64,000 nucleotides of DNA from AR5 sp041497115 (GTDB taxonomy: Bacteria; Methylomirabilota; Methylomirabilia; Rokubacteriales; CSP1-6): contig JBGQFW010000009.1 in the NCBI GenBank assembly GCA_041497115.1, positions 1 through 64,000 of the forward strand. The letters run 5' to 3'. A program made the position numbers and the translations under genes. The notes below the pieces were generated by a model. That model was not told the DNA's origin and did not search any database. It saw only the letters and a program-made list of their open reading frames with translations. Shown in pieces: positions 1 through 10,787 of this stretch (positions are counted from its first letter, which is position 1; the number at the start of each line of letters is the position of its first letter).

Positions 1-1461
1 CGGCTCGGCTCGGCGCTGGCGCGGCGCGGGATCGGCCGCGGCGACACGGTGGCGATCATGGCCCCCAACGTCCCCGCCATGCTGGAGGCGCACTACGGGG
101 TGCCGCTGACCGGCGCCGTGCTCAACCCGCTCAACTATCGTCTCGACGCCCGCACGATCGCCTTCATCCTGCAGCACGGCGAGGCCAGGGCGCTGATCAC
201 CGACCGCGAATTCTCGGCGACGATCGCCGAGGCGCTGACCCTGCTCGGCCGCGAGATCCTCGTCGTCGACGTCGATGACCCGCTCGACGCGGGCGGCCGG
301 CTCGTCGGTGAGGTCGAGTACGAGGCGTTCCTGGGCGAGGGCGACCCCGCGTGGGCCGGCGAGGGGCCGGCCGACGAGTGGCAGGCGATCTGCCTGCTCT
401 ACACGTCGGGGACGACCGGCGATCCCAAGGGCGTCGTCTACCACCACCGCGGCGCCTACCTCAACGCCCTCGGCAACGCGCTCACGTTCGGACTCTCCCC
501 GCGCACGGTCTATCTGTGGACGCTGCCGATGTTCCACTGCAGCGGCTGGACGTACACGTGGGCGGTCACCGCGGTCGGCGGCACCCACGTGTGCCTGCGC
601 CGCGTGGATCCCGCGCTCATCTTCCCGGCCATCCAGCGCCACGGCGTCACCCACATGTGCGGGGCGCCGATCGTGATGACGATGCTGATCCACGCCCCCG
701 ACGCCGTGAAGGCGCGCGTCGCGCACACCGTGGAGATGGCCACCGGCGGCGCCGCCCCGCCCTCCACGGTGATCAGCGCCATGGAGGCCATGGGCTTCCG
801 CGTCACGCACCTCTACGGCCTCACCGAGTCGTACGGGCCGGCCACCTTCTGCGCCTGGCAGGACGACTGGCGCGCGTTGCCGCTGGCCGAGCGGGCCTCG
901 CAGATGGCGCGGCAGGGCGTGACCTACCCCACGCTGGAGGCGATGATGGTCGCCGATCCGGAGACGATGCAGCCCGTCCCCCGCGACGGCCGCACGATGG
1001 GCGAGATCATGCTGCGCGGCAACACCGTCATGAAGGGCTATCTCAAGAATCCGGGCGCCACCGGCGCCGGCTTCCGTGGCGGCTGGTTCCACACGGGCGA
1101 CCTGGCGGTCTGGCACCCCGACGGCTACGTCGAGATCAAGGACCGCTCCAAGGACATCATCATCTCGGGGGGCGAGAACATCTCGTCGCTGGAGGTGGAG
1201 GAGCAGCTCTACCGCCATCCGGCGGTGATGGAGGCGGCGGTGGTCGCGCGCCCCGACGCCACCTGGGGCGAGACGCCGTGCGCGTTCGTCACCCTCAAGC
1301 CGGGGGCGGTGGCCACCGCCGAGGAGCTCATCGGATTCCTGCGCGAGCACCTCGCCCACTTCAAGGTGCCGCGCCACGTCGTGTTCGGCGCGCTGCCCAA
1401 GACCTCCACCGGCAAGATCCAGAAGTTCGTGCTGCGCGAGCAGGCCAGGGAGGTGCGCTGA
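1..1461 (+). CDS. Acyl-CoA synthetase (AMP-forming), 5' end cut off by window edge
   Basis: ANL-superfamily adenylate-forming enzyme that activates a carboxylic acid to acyl-AMP and then acyl-CoA in the cytoplasm. The frame is open from base 1, and the residues before the first ATG at 58 (LGSALARRGIGRGDTVAIM) are normal family sequence, so about 50-60 N-terminal residues lie outside the window. Visible motifs are the P-loop YTSGTTGDPKG (near base 400), GYLKNPGAT, the hinge-region SGGENISSLEVEE, and the C-terminal catalytic lysine in KTSTGKIQK. The section MFHCSGWTYTW resembles medium/long-chain AlkK-type ligases. The stop overlaps the start of the purine permease gene by one base (TGATG), so the two are probably cotranscribed. 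Substrate cannot be read from sequence. Confidence 0.93.
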   Translation, partial: RLGSALARRGIGRGDTVAIMAPNVPAMLEAHYGVPLTGAVLNPLNYRLDARTIAFILQHGEARALITDREFSATIAEALTLLGREILVVDVDDPLDAGGRLVGEVEYEAFLGEGDPAWAGEGPADEWQAICLLYTSGTTGDPKGVVYHHRGAYLNALGNALTFGLSPRTVYLWTLPMFHCSGWTYTWAVTAVGGTHVCLRRVDPALIFPAIQRHGVTHMCGAPIVMTMLIHAPDAVKARVAHTVEMATGGAAPPSTVISAMEAMGFRVTHLYGLTESYGPATFCAWQDDWRALPLAERASQMARQGVTYPTLEAMMVADPETMQPVPRDGRTMGEIMLRGNTVMKGYLKNPGATGAGFRGGWFHTGDLAVWHPDGYVEIKDRSKDIIISGGENISSLEVEEQLYRHPAVMEAAVVARPDATWGETPCAFVTLKPGAVATAEELIGFLREHLAHFKVPRHVVFGALPKTSTGKIQKFVLREQAREVR

Positions 1462-2855
1462 TGCTGGGGACGCTCGACCGCTGGTTTCACCTGCAGGAGC
1501 GCGGCACCGACGTCGGCACCGAGGTGCGCGCGGGGCTGACCACGTTCATGGTGATGGCCTACATCATCTTCGTGAATCCGATCATCCTCGGCTACGTCGG
1601 CGTGCCGGGGCTCGACGGCAAGGGGCTGCCGTTCGCCGCCACGCTGACCGTCACCTGTCTCACCGCCGGCGTGCTGTCCATCGCGATGGGGCTGTTCACC
1701 AACTATCCCCTCGCGCTCGCGCCCGGCATGGGGCTCAACGCGGTGGTGGCCTTCGAGCTGGTGGCCGGCCGCGGGCTCAGCTGGCCGCAGGCGATGACGA
1801 TCGTCTTCCTAGAGGGGGTGGTCATCACCATCCTCGTGCTCACGCGCTTCCGGGAGGCGATGCTGGAGGCGGTGCCGCTCGGGCTCAAGCGCGCCATCGG
1901 CGTGGGCATCGGCCTCTTCATCGCGTTCATCGGCTTCTTCACCGCCGGGTTCGTGGTGAAGCCCGCCGCCAGCGCGCTGCCGGTCGGGCTGGCGCCGCTC
2001 GCCGGCCTGCCGATGGCCGTCTTCCTCGTCGGCTTCGTGCTCACGGCATGGTGGATGGCCCGCCGCGTGCGCGGCGCGCTGCTGCTCGGCATCGTCACCA
2101 CCACCGTGATCGCGGTCGCGCTGAACGGGCTGGTGGCGGGCTGGAAGGGCTTCGCCACTCCGGGCGCCGCCCAGCTGCCCGCCGCCCTCGTGCAGGCGCC
2201 GGACTTCTCCACGTTCGGTCGCCTGGACTTCAGCGTGGCGGGGCGGCTGGGGCTGCTCACGACGGTGCTGGTCACGTTCTCGATCATGCTGAGCGACTTC
2301 TTCGACACGATGGGCACCATCATCGGCGTCGGCGGCAAGGGCGGCTTCCTCGACCGCGACGGGCGGCTGCCGCGCGCCGGCCGTGTGCTGCTGGTGGACT
2401 CGCTCGGCGCCGTGCTCGGCGGCCTCGCCAACAGCAGCAGCAACACGACCTACATCGAGAGCGCGGCCGGTGTCACCGAGGGCGGGCGCACCGGCCTCGG
2501 CGTGGTGGTGGCGGGCGGTCTGTTCCTGGTGGCGATGTGGCTGTCGCCGCTGGCCAGCGTGATCCCCGCCCAGGCCACCGCGCCCGCGCTCATCATCGTG
2601 GGCTTCTACATGATGAGCGTGGTCCGCGACATCGCCTGGGACGACTACGAGGAATCCATTCCGGCGTTCGTGACGATGCTGGTGATGCCGTTCACCTGGT
2701 CCATCACCAACGGCATCGGCGCGGGCTTCGTCACCTACGTCGCCATCAAGCTCCTGAGCGGCGGTGGCCGCCGGGTGCACTGGATGCTCTACCTGGCCGC
2801 CGCCGCCTTCCTGCTCTACTTCGCCGTCCCGTTCCTCGAGCGCCGCCTCGGCTAG
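1461..2855 (+). CDS. NCS2-family purine permease (AzgA/PbuG-like)
   Basis: Inner-membrane nucleobase:cation symporter, predicted to import adenine, guanine or hypoxanthine. It has 464 residues and more than ten hydrophobic segments. The N-terminus LQERGTDVGTEVRAGLTTF, followed by MVMAYIIFVNP, is the hallmark of the AzgA branch. The signatures APGMGLNA (about residue 90), LSDFFDTMGT (about 275) and SSSNTTYIESAAGV (about 325) match substrate-site segments of the family. Length agrees with AzgA/PbuG (about 430-470). The start ATG shares its A with the preceding TGA stop, so translation is probably coupled. A purine permease paired with an acyl-CoA synthetase has no obvious pathway logic. Confidence 0.92.
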   Translation: MLGTLDRWFHLQERGTDVGTEVRAGLTTFMVMAYIIFVNPIILGYVGVPGLDGKGLPFAATLTVTCLTAGVLSIAMGLFTNYPLALAPGMGLNAVVAFELVAGRGLSWPQAMTIVFLEGVVITILVLTRFREAMLEAVPLGLKRAIGVGIGLFIAFIGFFTAGFVVKPAASALPVGLAPLAGLPMAVFLVGFVLTAWWMARRVRGALLLGIVTTTVIAVALNGLVAGWKGFATPGAAQLPAALVQAPDFSTFGRLDFSVAGRLGLLTTVLVTFSIMLSDFFDTMGTIIGVGGKGGFLDRDGRLPRAGRVLLVDSLGAVLGGLANSSSNTTYIESAAGVTEGGRTGLGVVVAGGLFLVAMWLSPLASVIPAQATAPALIIVGFYMMSVVRDIAWDDYEESIPAFVTMLVMPFTWSITNGIGAGFVTYVAIKLLSGGGRRVHWMLYLAAAAFLLYFAVPFLERRLG

Positions 2856-2873
2856 CCCGGGGGTCGGCGCGGC

Positions 2874-3167
2874 TCAGGCGGCGGCCGGCAACGCCCGCAC
2901 GCCGAGGGCCAGGCACCGACGGTCGCAGAGGACGGCCGCCGCCCCGCCGAGCGCCGTGCAACGCGTCACGTCCACGTAGCGGAGCGTCCAGTCGTCCTGC
3001 GCCAGCTCGGCGGTGACCGTGCGGTCCAGGAGCGGGCAGTGAACGGCGGCCGACACGAGCCGGCGCCGCCGGGGGAACGCGACGAGCACGCCGACCACGA
3101 GCGCCACCGTGACCGCCACCAGCGCGGCGCCGAGCAGTCCACCCTCCACCACCGTCAGGCTGAACAT
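2874..3167 (-). CDS. Small membrane-anchored protein of unknown function
   Basis: A 97-residue protein not recognised as a named family. The start at 3167 is supported by a strong GGGAGGAC ribosome-binding site about 6 bases upstream; the longer open frame upstream has no such support. Residues about 8-32 form one transmembrane helix, followed by a basic stretch (PRRRR) that suggests the C-terminal part is cytoplasmic. That part (about residues 40-97) contains four cysteines (HCPLL, TRCTAL, LCDRRCLALG), a spacing that could bind a metal or form disulfides. It is convergent with the purine permease gene, 18 bases apart. Confidence 0.6.
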   Translation of the reverse strand: MFSLTVVEGGLLGAALVAVTVALVVGVLVAFPRRRRLVSAAVHCPLLDRTVTAELAQDDWTLRYVDVTRCTALGGAAAVLCDRRCLALGVRALPAAA

Positions 3168-3455
3168 CGGGGTGTCCTCCCGCCCGGGAGATGATTCACG
3201 CCCGATGCCAGGTGTAGGCGCGGCGCCGAACGCGGCGAACGCACCATCGCGCTGGGCCATTCGGGGGGCGCCGCTCGCGCCGCGCGGGGCGATCGCTTGA
3301 GTCAGCGTCGCCCCAGTGAGGCCCGGCAACCCCGCCGCGGCCGCAGACGCTCGCCCAGGGCGGGTGCCGGTGGCGCGTCGGTCGTCGGCCTCAAACGGCC
3401 GTCGATGCGGCGAAACCCGATGACGGGCTCCGTCCAGCTTCGGATCCGCCGGCCG
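3168..3455. other. Intergenic region, no gene seen
   Basis: Divergent intergenic stretch between the small membrane protein gene (minus) and the radical SAM gene (plus). All open frames here are short and lack ribosome-binding sites or recognisable products. It should hold the promoter of the minus-strand gene, but no clear -35/-10 pair is visible. Confidence 0.5.
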
Positions 3456-3471
3456 TGGCACGGACGTTGCG
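3456..3471 (+). promoter_or_regulatory. Sigma-54 (-24/-12) type promoter
   Basis: TGGCACG-GACG-TTGC matches the RpoN consensus TGGCACG-N4-TTGC with exact -24 GG to -12 GC spacing. Transcription would start near 3483, about 50 bases before the radical SAM start codon. No upstream activator site was identified. Confidence 0.5.
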
Positions 3472-3532
3472 AATTCCAGCGTCGACGGTGCCCGGGTGAG
3501 GCGCATGCCGGGTCCGGGAGAACGGAGGGACG

Positions 3533-4596
3533 ATGGCCGCACCGCTGCGCGTCTACTGGGAGCTGACCCGCGCATGCGACCTCGCGTGCCGCCACTGCCG
3601 GGCCACCGCCCAGCCGGCGCGCGCCCCCGACGAGCTGACGACCGCGGAGTGCTTCGACGTCCTGCGCGACCTCGCGGACGCGGGCGCGCCGTCGCCGCAC
3701 GTGATCTTCACCGGCGGCGATCCGCTCAAGCGGCCCGATCTCCTCGACCTGGTGCGGGAGGGAGTGCGGCTGGGGCTGGGCGTGTCGGTGGCGCCCAGCG
3801 CCACGCTGGGGCTCACGCGGGACACCGTGCGCGCGCTGAAGGAGGCGGGGGTGGAGGCGATGTCGCTCAGCCTCGACAGCGCCGGCGCGGCCCGCCACGA
3901 CGCGATCCGCGGCGTGCTGGGGTGCTTCGGCTGGACGCTGGTCGCGGCCCAGCGCATCGTGGCCGCCGGCATCCCCCTGCAGATCAACACGCTCGTCACC
4001 GCGGAGACCGCCGGCGAGCTCGAGGCGATCGGCGACCTCGTCGCGCAGCTCGGCGCCGCGCGCTGGAGCCTGTTCTTCCTGATCCCCGTCGGGCGCGGGC
4101 GCGTGCTGACGCCGCTCTCGCCGGCCGAGGCGGAGACGACGCTCGGCTGGGCGGCGCGGCAGGCCGGCCGCTGGCCGTTCGTGCTCACCACGACCGAGGC
4201 CCCGCACTTCCGGCGCATCGTCGTCCAGCAGCTGCGGGCGGCCGGCCGGAGCGGGGCGGAGATCAGGCGCGCGCCGGTGGCCCGCGGCTTCGGCGTGCGG
4301 GACGGCAGCGGGATCATGTTCATCGCCGCCAACGGCGACGTGACGCCGTCGGGGTTCCTGCCGCTCGTGGTCGGCAACGTGCGCCGCACGGGCGCGGTGA
4401 GACTCTATCGCGACGATCTCGTGTTCCAGGCGCTGCGGGAGCCGGCGCGCTTCCGGGGTCGCTGCGGCGCGTGCAGCTATCACGGGATCTGCGGCGGCTC
4501 GCGGGCGCGCGCGTGGGCGGCGACCGGGGACGTGCTGGGCGAGGATCCGCTCTGTGCGTGGACGCCGGACCCCGCCGGGGTGGAGGAGGAGAGCCC

Positions 4597-4600
<4 letters not shown>
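3533..4600 (+). CDS. Radical SAM/SPASM protein (TIGR04053-like)
   Basis: A 355-residue protein with the radical-SAM cluster motif CDLACRHC near residue 15, the SAM-binding FTGGDPLKRPDL at about 60, and a C-terminal SPASM-type cysteine cluster (CGACSYHGICGGSRARA, with a later C near residue 342). This arrangement is close to TIGR04053 and to the AhbD/NirJ heme-biosynthesis enzymes, which use SAM and auxiliary Fe-S clusters to modify porphyrin or peptide substrates. Substrate is unknown. The start ATG follows a GGAGGG ribosome-binding site, and a sigma-54-like promoter lies about 60 bases upstream. Its stop overlaps the citrate synthase start (ATGA), so the two are cotranscribed. Confidence 0.88.
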
Positions 4601-5883
<1,283 letters not shown>

Positions 5884-5952
5884 CCGGCGGTCCGACCTTG
5901 CGCGCGACGCGGCGCGCTGCGTCGTAAGTCCCTGTCATACCGGCCGATTTGC

Positions 5953-5981
5953 TTGACAGGCCGGATCGCCTTGCGTACACT
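5953..5981 (+). promoter_or_regulatory. Sigma-70 promoter of the transport/acyl-CoA array
   Basis: TTGACA at 5953-5958, a 17-base spacer, and TACACT at 5976-5981. It lies 37 bases upstream of the acyl-CoA synthetase start at 6018, in the only substantial gap before the long co-directional array, so it is the likely main promoter of that array. Confidence 0.75.
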
Positions 5982-6017
5982 CGCGCCACTCATTCGCCCC
6001 CCGATGCAGGGAGTCAG

Positions 6018-7985
6018 ATGACCTCGATTGAGTCGGGACCAGACACGTTCCCCAAGCTCGTGCGCGCGAACGCCGAGCGCTGGCCGGACAAGGTCGCCAT
6101 CCGCGAGAAGGACCTCGGCATCTGGCAGGCCCACACCTGGCGCGACTACTTCGAGCGGACCCGCCGCATCGCGCTGGGGCTGGCCTCGCTCGGCTTCGCG
6201 CGCGGCGACAAGACCGCCATCGTCGGGGACAACCGGCCCGAGCTCTACTGGGCGGTCGCCGCCACCCAGGCGCTGGGCGGCATCCCGGTGCCGCTCTACC
6301 AGGACTCGATCGAGAAGGAGCTGGCCTACATCGTGAGCCACGCCCAGGCGCGGTTCGCGGTGGTCGAGGACCAGGAGCAGGTGGACAAGCTCCTGCACGT
6401 CAGGGCGCAGTGCCCGCTCCTCGAGTACGTGATCTACGACGACACGCGCGGCATGCGCGTCTACTCCGAGCCCGGCTTGATGTCGCTCGCCGAGCTCGAG
6501 GAGCGCGGCGACAAGCTCGCGCTCGCCCAGCCCGACGCCTTCGACACCGCCCTCGCCCGGGGCGCGGCCGACGACGTCGCGATCATCTGCTACACGTCGG
6601 GGACGACCGGCAGCCCCAAGGGCGCCATGCTCACCCATCGCAACATGATCGTGATGGGGCGCAACGCCATCGAGCGCGAGGGGCTGCGGCACGACGAGGA
6701 GGTGCTGGCCTACCTGCCGATGGCGTGGGTGGGCGACCACATCTTCTCGTACGCCCAGTCCATCCTCACCGGCTTCACCGTCAACTGCCCGGAGAGCGGG
6801 GCGACCGTGCTGCACGATCTCAAGGAGATCGGGCCGACCTACTTCTTCGCCCCGCCCCGCATCTGGGAGAACCTCCTGACCACCGTGATGATCCGCATCG
6901 AGGACGCCGCCCGCCCCAAGCGCGCCCTCGTGCGCTTCTTCCTCGGCGTGGCCCAGGGGCGCGAGCGCGCCCGGCTGGCCGGCCGGACGCCGGTGTGGTG
7001 GCGTCGCCTCCTCGCGCGGCTCGTCGCGCTGGTGGGACGGCTGCTGGTGACCGGCCCGCTGCGCGACAATCTGGGGCTGCGGCGGATCCGGGTCGCCTAC
7101 ACGGCGGGCGAGGCGATCGGCCCCGAGATCTTCGTGTTCTTCCGCGCGCTCGGCGTCAACGTCAAGCAGCTCTACGGCATGACCGAGTCGAGCGCGCTGG
7201 TGGCGATCCAGAGGGACGGCGACGTGCGCCTGGACACGGTGGGCACGCCGCTGCCGGGCGTCGAGATCCGCATCTCCGAGCAGGGCGAGGTGCTCTACCG
7301 GAGCCCCGGGGTGTTCGTGGGCTACTACCGCAACCCCGAGGCGACGGCGCAGACGCTGGTCGACGGCTGGGTGCGCTCGGGAGACGCCGGTTTCCTGGAC
7401 GCCGCCGGCCACCTGAAGATCATCGACCGGGCCAAGGACGTCAGCCGGCTGGCGGGGGGCACGATCTTCGCCCCCAAGTACCTCGAGAACAAGCTGAAGT
7501 TCTCGCCCTACGTCAAGGAGGCGGTCTGCCTGGGCCAGGACCGGCCCTTCGTGACGGCCCTGATCAACATCGATCTGGCCGCGGTCGGGAACTGGGCGGA
7601 GCGCCGGGGGATTGCATATACCAGCTACACCGACCTCAGCCAGAAGCCGGAAGTCTACGACCTGATCGAGCGGGAGGTCGCGCGGGTGAACGCCAGCCTG
7701 CGGGAGGACGACCTGTTGCGGGACGCCCGCATCCGCAAGTTCCTCATCCTGCACAAGGAGCTGGACCCCGACGACGAGGAGATCACGCGCACGCGCAAGG
7801 TCCGCCGCGGCTACATCGCCCAGAAATACGCCGCGCTCATCGAGGCGCTGTACGGCGAGCGCGACCACGTGCAGGTGGACGCGAAGGTGACCTACGAGGA
7901 CGGCCGCACCGCCACCATCCGGGCCGACGTGCGCGTTCGTGAAGTGGCCTTGCGAGCCGCAGCCGCAGGCGAGGCGAGCCTGTGA
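6018..7985 (+). CDS. Long-chain-type acyl-CoA synthetase (FadD15-like), cassette 1
   Basis: A 655-residue adenylate-forming ligase of the large FadD15/ACSL type. It has P-loop CYTSGTTGSPKGAMLTH, LPMAWVGDHIFSY, the AMP-contact YGMTESSA, and GYYRNPEATAQTL. A distinctive C-terminal region (DRAKDVSRLAGGTIFAPKYLENKLKFSP) replaces the usual GGENI segment. ATG at 6018 is chosen because family similarity starts there. Only a weak GGAG-like site precedes it. The gene opens a transporter cassette and overlaps livG by four bases (GTGA), suggesting that its acid substrate arrives through the adjacent ABC importer and is trapped as a CoA thioester. It is a close paralogue of the gene at 13743. Confidence 0.92.
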   Translation: MTSIESGPDTFPKLVRANAERWPDKVAIREKDLGIWQAHTWRDYFERTRRIALGLASLGFARGDKTAIVGDNRPELYWAVAATQALGGIPVPLYQDSIEKELAYIVSHAQARFAVVEDQEQVDKLLHVRAQCPLLEYVIYDDTRGMRVYSEPGLMSLAELEERGDKLALAQPDAFDTALARGAADDVAIICYTSGTTGSPKGAMLTHRNMIVMGRNAIEREGLRHDEEVLAYLPMAWVGDHIFSYAQSILTGFTVNCPESGATVLHDLKEIGPTYFFAPPRIWENLLTTVMIRIEDAARPKRALVRFFLGVAQGRERARLAGRTPVWWRRLLARLVALVGRLLVTGPLRDNLGLRRIRVAYTAGEAIGPEIFVFFRALGVNVKQLYGMTESSALVAIQRDGDVRLDTVGTPLPGVEIRISEQGEVLYRSPGVFVGYYRNPEATAQTLVDGWVRSGDAGFLDAAGHLKIIDRAKDVSRLAGGTIFAPKYLENKLKFSPYVKEAVCLGQDRPFVTALINIDLAAVGNWAERRGIAYTSYTDLSQKPEVYDLIEREVARVNASLREDDLLRDARIRKFLILHKELDPDDEEITRTRKVRRGYIAQKYAALIEALYGERDHVQVDAKVTYEDGRTATIRADVRVREVALRAAAAGEASL

Positions 7986-8761
7986 ACGAAGCCGGGCCCC
8001 TGCTCGAGGTCGAGGGCGTCAGCGTGCGCTTCGGCGCGCTGCTGGCGCTCCACCAGGTGAGCCTGGAGATCCACCGGGGCGAGATCCTGGCCATCATCGG
8101 CCCCAACGGCGCCGGCAAGACGACGCTCCTGAACGTGATCAGCGGCTTCTATCATCCCTACGAGGGCGCCATCCGCTTCGCCGGCCACGACCGCACGCGC
8201 CTGCGGCCGCCCGACGTGGCCGCGCTCGGCATCGCCCGCACGTTCCAGAACGTCGCGCTGTTCCGGGGCATGAGCGTGCTCGACAACATCATGACGGGCC
8301 GGCTGCTGAAGATGCGCGGCAACGTGCTCACCGACGGGCTCTGGTGGGGCCCCGCCCGGCGGCAGGAGCTGGCCCACCGCGCCGTCGTCGAGCGCATCAT
8401 CGACTTCCTGGAGATCCAGGCCATCCGCAAGGCGCCCGCCCGCACGCTGCCCTACGGCCTGCAGAAGCGGGTGGAGCTGGCGCGGGCGCTCGCCGCCGAG
8501 CCCGAGCTGCTGCTGCTGGACGAGCCGATGGCCGGCATGAACGTCGAGGAGAAGGAGGACATGTGCCGCTTCATCCTCGACGTCAACAGCGAGTTCGGCA
8601 CGACCATGGCGCTGATCGAGCATGACATGGGCGTGGTCATGGACATCTCCGACCGGGTGGCGGTGCTCGACTACGGGCGCAAGATCGCCGACGGCACGCC
8701 CGAGCAGGTCCGCAAGGACCAGGCGGTGCTCGACGCCTACCTCGGAGTCGCCCATGAGTGA
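7982..8761 (+). CDS. livG: ABC transporter ATP-binding protein LivG, cassette 1
   Basis: One of the two cytoplasmic ATPases of a HAAT-family importer (branched-chain amino acids, amides, aromatic or aliphatic acids). The 259 residues contain Walker A GPNGAGKTT (about residue 39), Q-loop RTFQNVALFRGM, the signature LPYGLQKRVELARAL, Walker B LLLLDEPMAGM, and H-loop IEHDMGVVMDISDRV. The insertion after the Q-loop (about residues 105-140) marks LivG rather than LivF. The GTG start overlaps the synthetase stop. The gene overlaps livH by eight bases. Confidence 0.93.
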   Translation: MNEAGPLLEVEGVSVRFGALLALHQVSLEIHRGEILAIIGPNGAGKTTLLNVISGFYHPYEGAIRFAGHDRTRLRPPDVAALGIARTFQNVALFRGMSVLDNIMTGRLLKMRGNVLTDGLWWGPARRQELAHRAVVERIIDFLEIQAIRKAPARTLPYGLQKRVELARALAAEPELLLLDEPMAGMNVEEKEDMCRFILDVNSEFGTTMALIEHDMGVVMDISDRVAVLDYGRKIADGTPEQVRKDQAVLDAYLGVAHE

Positions 8762-9689
8762 GGTGCTGGGCGGGCTCGTCGCGCCGTTCGCCGACATCGT
8801 GCACGACCCGACGTTCTTCGTCGAGGTGCTGATCGGCGGCGTGGCGGCCGGCCTGATGTACTCGCTGGTGGCGCTCGGCTTCGTGCTGATCTTCAAGGCC
8901 TCCGGCGTCTTCAACTTCGCGCAGGGGGTGATGGTGCTGTTCGCCGCCCTCACGCTGGTCGGCCTGCTCGAGCGCAGCGTGCCGGTGGTGGCGGCCCTGG
9001 CGCTCACGATGGTGGTGATGATCCTGCTCGCCGTCGCCGTCGAGCGCATCGTGCTGCGCCCGCTGGTAAACCAGGAATACATCATCCTGTTCATGGCCAC
9101 GATCGGGCTCAACTTCTTCCTGGAAGGGTTCGGCGAGATGGTGTGGGGCGCCAACGTCAAGCGGCTGGACATCGGCATCCCCGACACCTCGTTCAAGGTC
9201 CACGGCGTGCTGGTGAACCGGCTGGAGCTGACGGCCGCCGTCACCGCCGCGGTGCTGGTCACGGTGCTTGCCGTCTTCTTCCAGAAGACGCGCATCGGGC
9301 GCGCGCTCCGGGCGGTGGCCGACGACCACGAGGCCGCGCTGTCCATCGGCATCCCGCTCAAGACGATCTGGCGGGTGGTGTGGTCGGTGTCCGGCCTCGT
9401 CGCCATCGTGGCCGGCATCATGTGGGGCGCCAAGAGCGGCGTGCAGTTCAGCCTCTCGCTCATCGCGCTCAAGGCGCTGCCGGTGCTGATCCTCGGCGGC
9501 TTCACCTCGGTGCCCGGCGCGATCGCCGGCGGCCTCATCATCGGCGTCGGTGAGAAGATCGCCGAGGTCTACTGGGGCCCGCTGGTCGGCGGCGCCATCG
9601 AGAACTGGTTCGCCTACGTCCTCGCGCTGGCGTTCCTCCTGGTCCGCCCCCAGGGCCTCTTCGGCGAAAAGATCATCGAGCGGGTGTGA
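8754..9689 (+). CDS. livH: ABC transporter permease LivH, cassette 1
   Basis: Integral-membrane half of the HAAT importer, 311 residues with about eight hydrophobic helices. Family landmarks are GLMYSLVALGFVLIFKASGV with NFAQGVMV near residue 50, the conserved cytoplasmic loop KTRIGRALRAVADDHEAA, and the C-terminal ILGGFTSVPGAIAGGLIIGV. ATG at 8754 lies inside the end of livG; the open frame further upstream is a livG shadow. It pairs with LivM encoded one base downstream. Confidence 0.93.
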   Translation: MSEVLGGLVAPFADIVHDPTFFVEVLIGGVAAGLMYSLVALGFVLIFKASGVFNFAQGVMVLFAALTLVGLLERSVPVVAALALTMVVMILLAVAVERIVLRPLVNQEYIILFMATIGLNFFLEGFGEMVWGANVKRLDIGIPDTSFKVHGVLVNRLELTAAVTAAVLVTVLAVFFQKTRIGRALRAVADDHEAALSIGIPLKTIWRVVWSVSGLVAIVAGIMWGAKSGVQFSLSLIALKALPVLILGGFTSVPGAIAGGLIIGVGEKIAEVYWGPLVGGAIENWFAYVLALAFLLVRPQGLFGEKIIERV

Positions 9690-9690
9690 C

Positions 9691-10767
9691 GTGATCTATC
9701 GCGAGGCGGGCCAGTTCAAGACGTCGTATGGGGCGGATCAGGCGATCTTTCCGATCGTCCAGGACCGGGTTCTCGTGACGCTCGGGATCCTCGCGGCGTT
9801 CCTCGTCCCGCCGTTGCTCGCCGACGAGTACTGGCTGCAGGCGGTGCTGATCCCGCTGGCGATCTACGCGCTGGCCGCCCTCGGCCTGAATCTCCTGACC
9901 GGCTACGCCGGGCAGCTCTCGCTCGGCACCGGCGGCTTCATGGCCGTCGGCGCCTACGCGGCTTTCAAGCTGACGATGGCGTTTCCGGCCCTCAACATCC
10001 TGATCGTCTTCGTCCTGGCCGGGTTGATGGCGGCCGCGGTCGGCATCGTGTTCGGCATTCCCAGCCTGCGCATCAAGGGGTTCTACCTGGCGGTCGCGAC
10101 GCTGGCCGCCCAGTTCTTCCTGATCTGGCTGTTCAACAAGGTGCCGTGGTTCGTCAACTACGCCTCGTCGGGGACGATCACCGCGCCGCCCCGCGCGATG
10201 CTCGGCGTCATGGTCACCGGGCCGACGGCGACGGCGCCGGTGCGCTACGTGGTCGCGCTCGGGATGCTGGCGGTCTTCGCGCTGTTCGCCAAGAACCTCG
10301 TGCGGGGGCGGACGGGCCGCTCGTGGATGGCCATCCGCGACCGCGACATTGCCGCCGAGATCATCGGCGTGCGGCCGCTGCGCGTCAAGCTGCTGGCGTT
10401 CGCGGTCTCCTCGTTCTACTGCGGCGTGGCGGGCGCCGAGTTCGTGTTCCTCTACCTCGGCAGCGCCGAGACGCTGGCCTTCGACATTACGCTGTCGTTC
10501 CTCGTCCTGTTCATGGTGATCATCGGCGGCCTCGGCAGCATCCTGGGCTCGTTCCTGGGGTCCGCGTTCATCGTGCTGGTGCCGATCTTCCTGACCAACG
10601 CGCCGCACCGGCTCGGCCTCGTGATGCCGGTGGCCCTGCAGAAGCAGATCGAGCTGATGGTCTTCGGGGCGCTGATCGTCTTCTTCCTGATCGTCGAGCC
10701 GCACGGCCTCGCCCGGCTCTGGCAGATCGGCAAGGAGAAGCTGCGCCTGTGGCCGTTCCCGCACTAA
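9691..10767 (+). CDS. livM: ABC transporter permease LivM, cassette 1
   Basis: Second HAAT permease subunit, 358 residues with about nine or ten membrane segments. It contains the LivM signature GLNLLTGYAGQLSLGTGGFM (about residue 65), the loop GRSWMAIRDRDIAAEIIGV, and IIGGLGSILGSFLGSAF. GTG at 9691 gives an N-terminus MIYREAGQFKTSYGADQA that aligns with the paralogue starting at 16697, which fixes the start. The C-terminus ends in RLWPFPH, also mirrored in the paralogue (RVWPFAY). Confidence 0.92.
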   Translation: MIYREAGQFKTSYGADQAIFPIVQDRVLVTLGILAAFLVPPLLADEYWLQAVLIPLAIYALAALGLNLLTGYAGQLSLGTGGFMAVGAYAAFKLTMAFPALNILIVFVLAGLMAAAVGIVFGIPSLRIKGFYLAVATLAAQFFLIWLFNKVPWFVNYASSGTITAPPRAMLGVMVTGPTATAPVRYVVALGMLAVFALFAKNLVRGRTGRSWMAIRDRDIAAEIIGVRPLRVKLLAFAVSSFYCGVAGAEFVFLYLGSAETLAFDITLSFLVLFMVIIGGLGSILGSFLGSAFIVLVPIFLTNAPHRLGLVMPVALQKQIELMVFGALIVFFLIVEPHGLARLWQIGKEKLRLWPFPH

Positions 10768-10787
10768 TCGAGAGAAGGAGGACAACC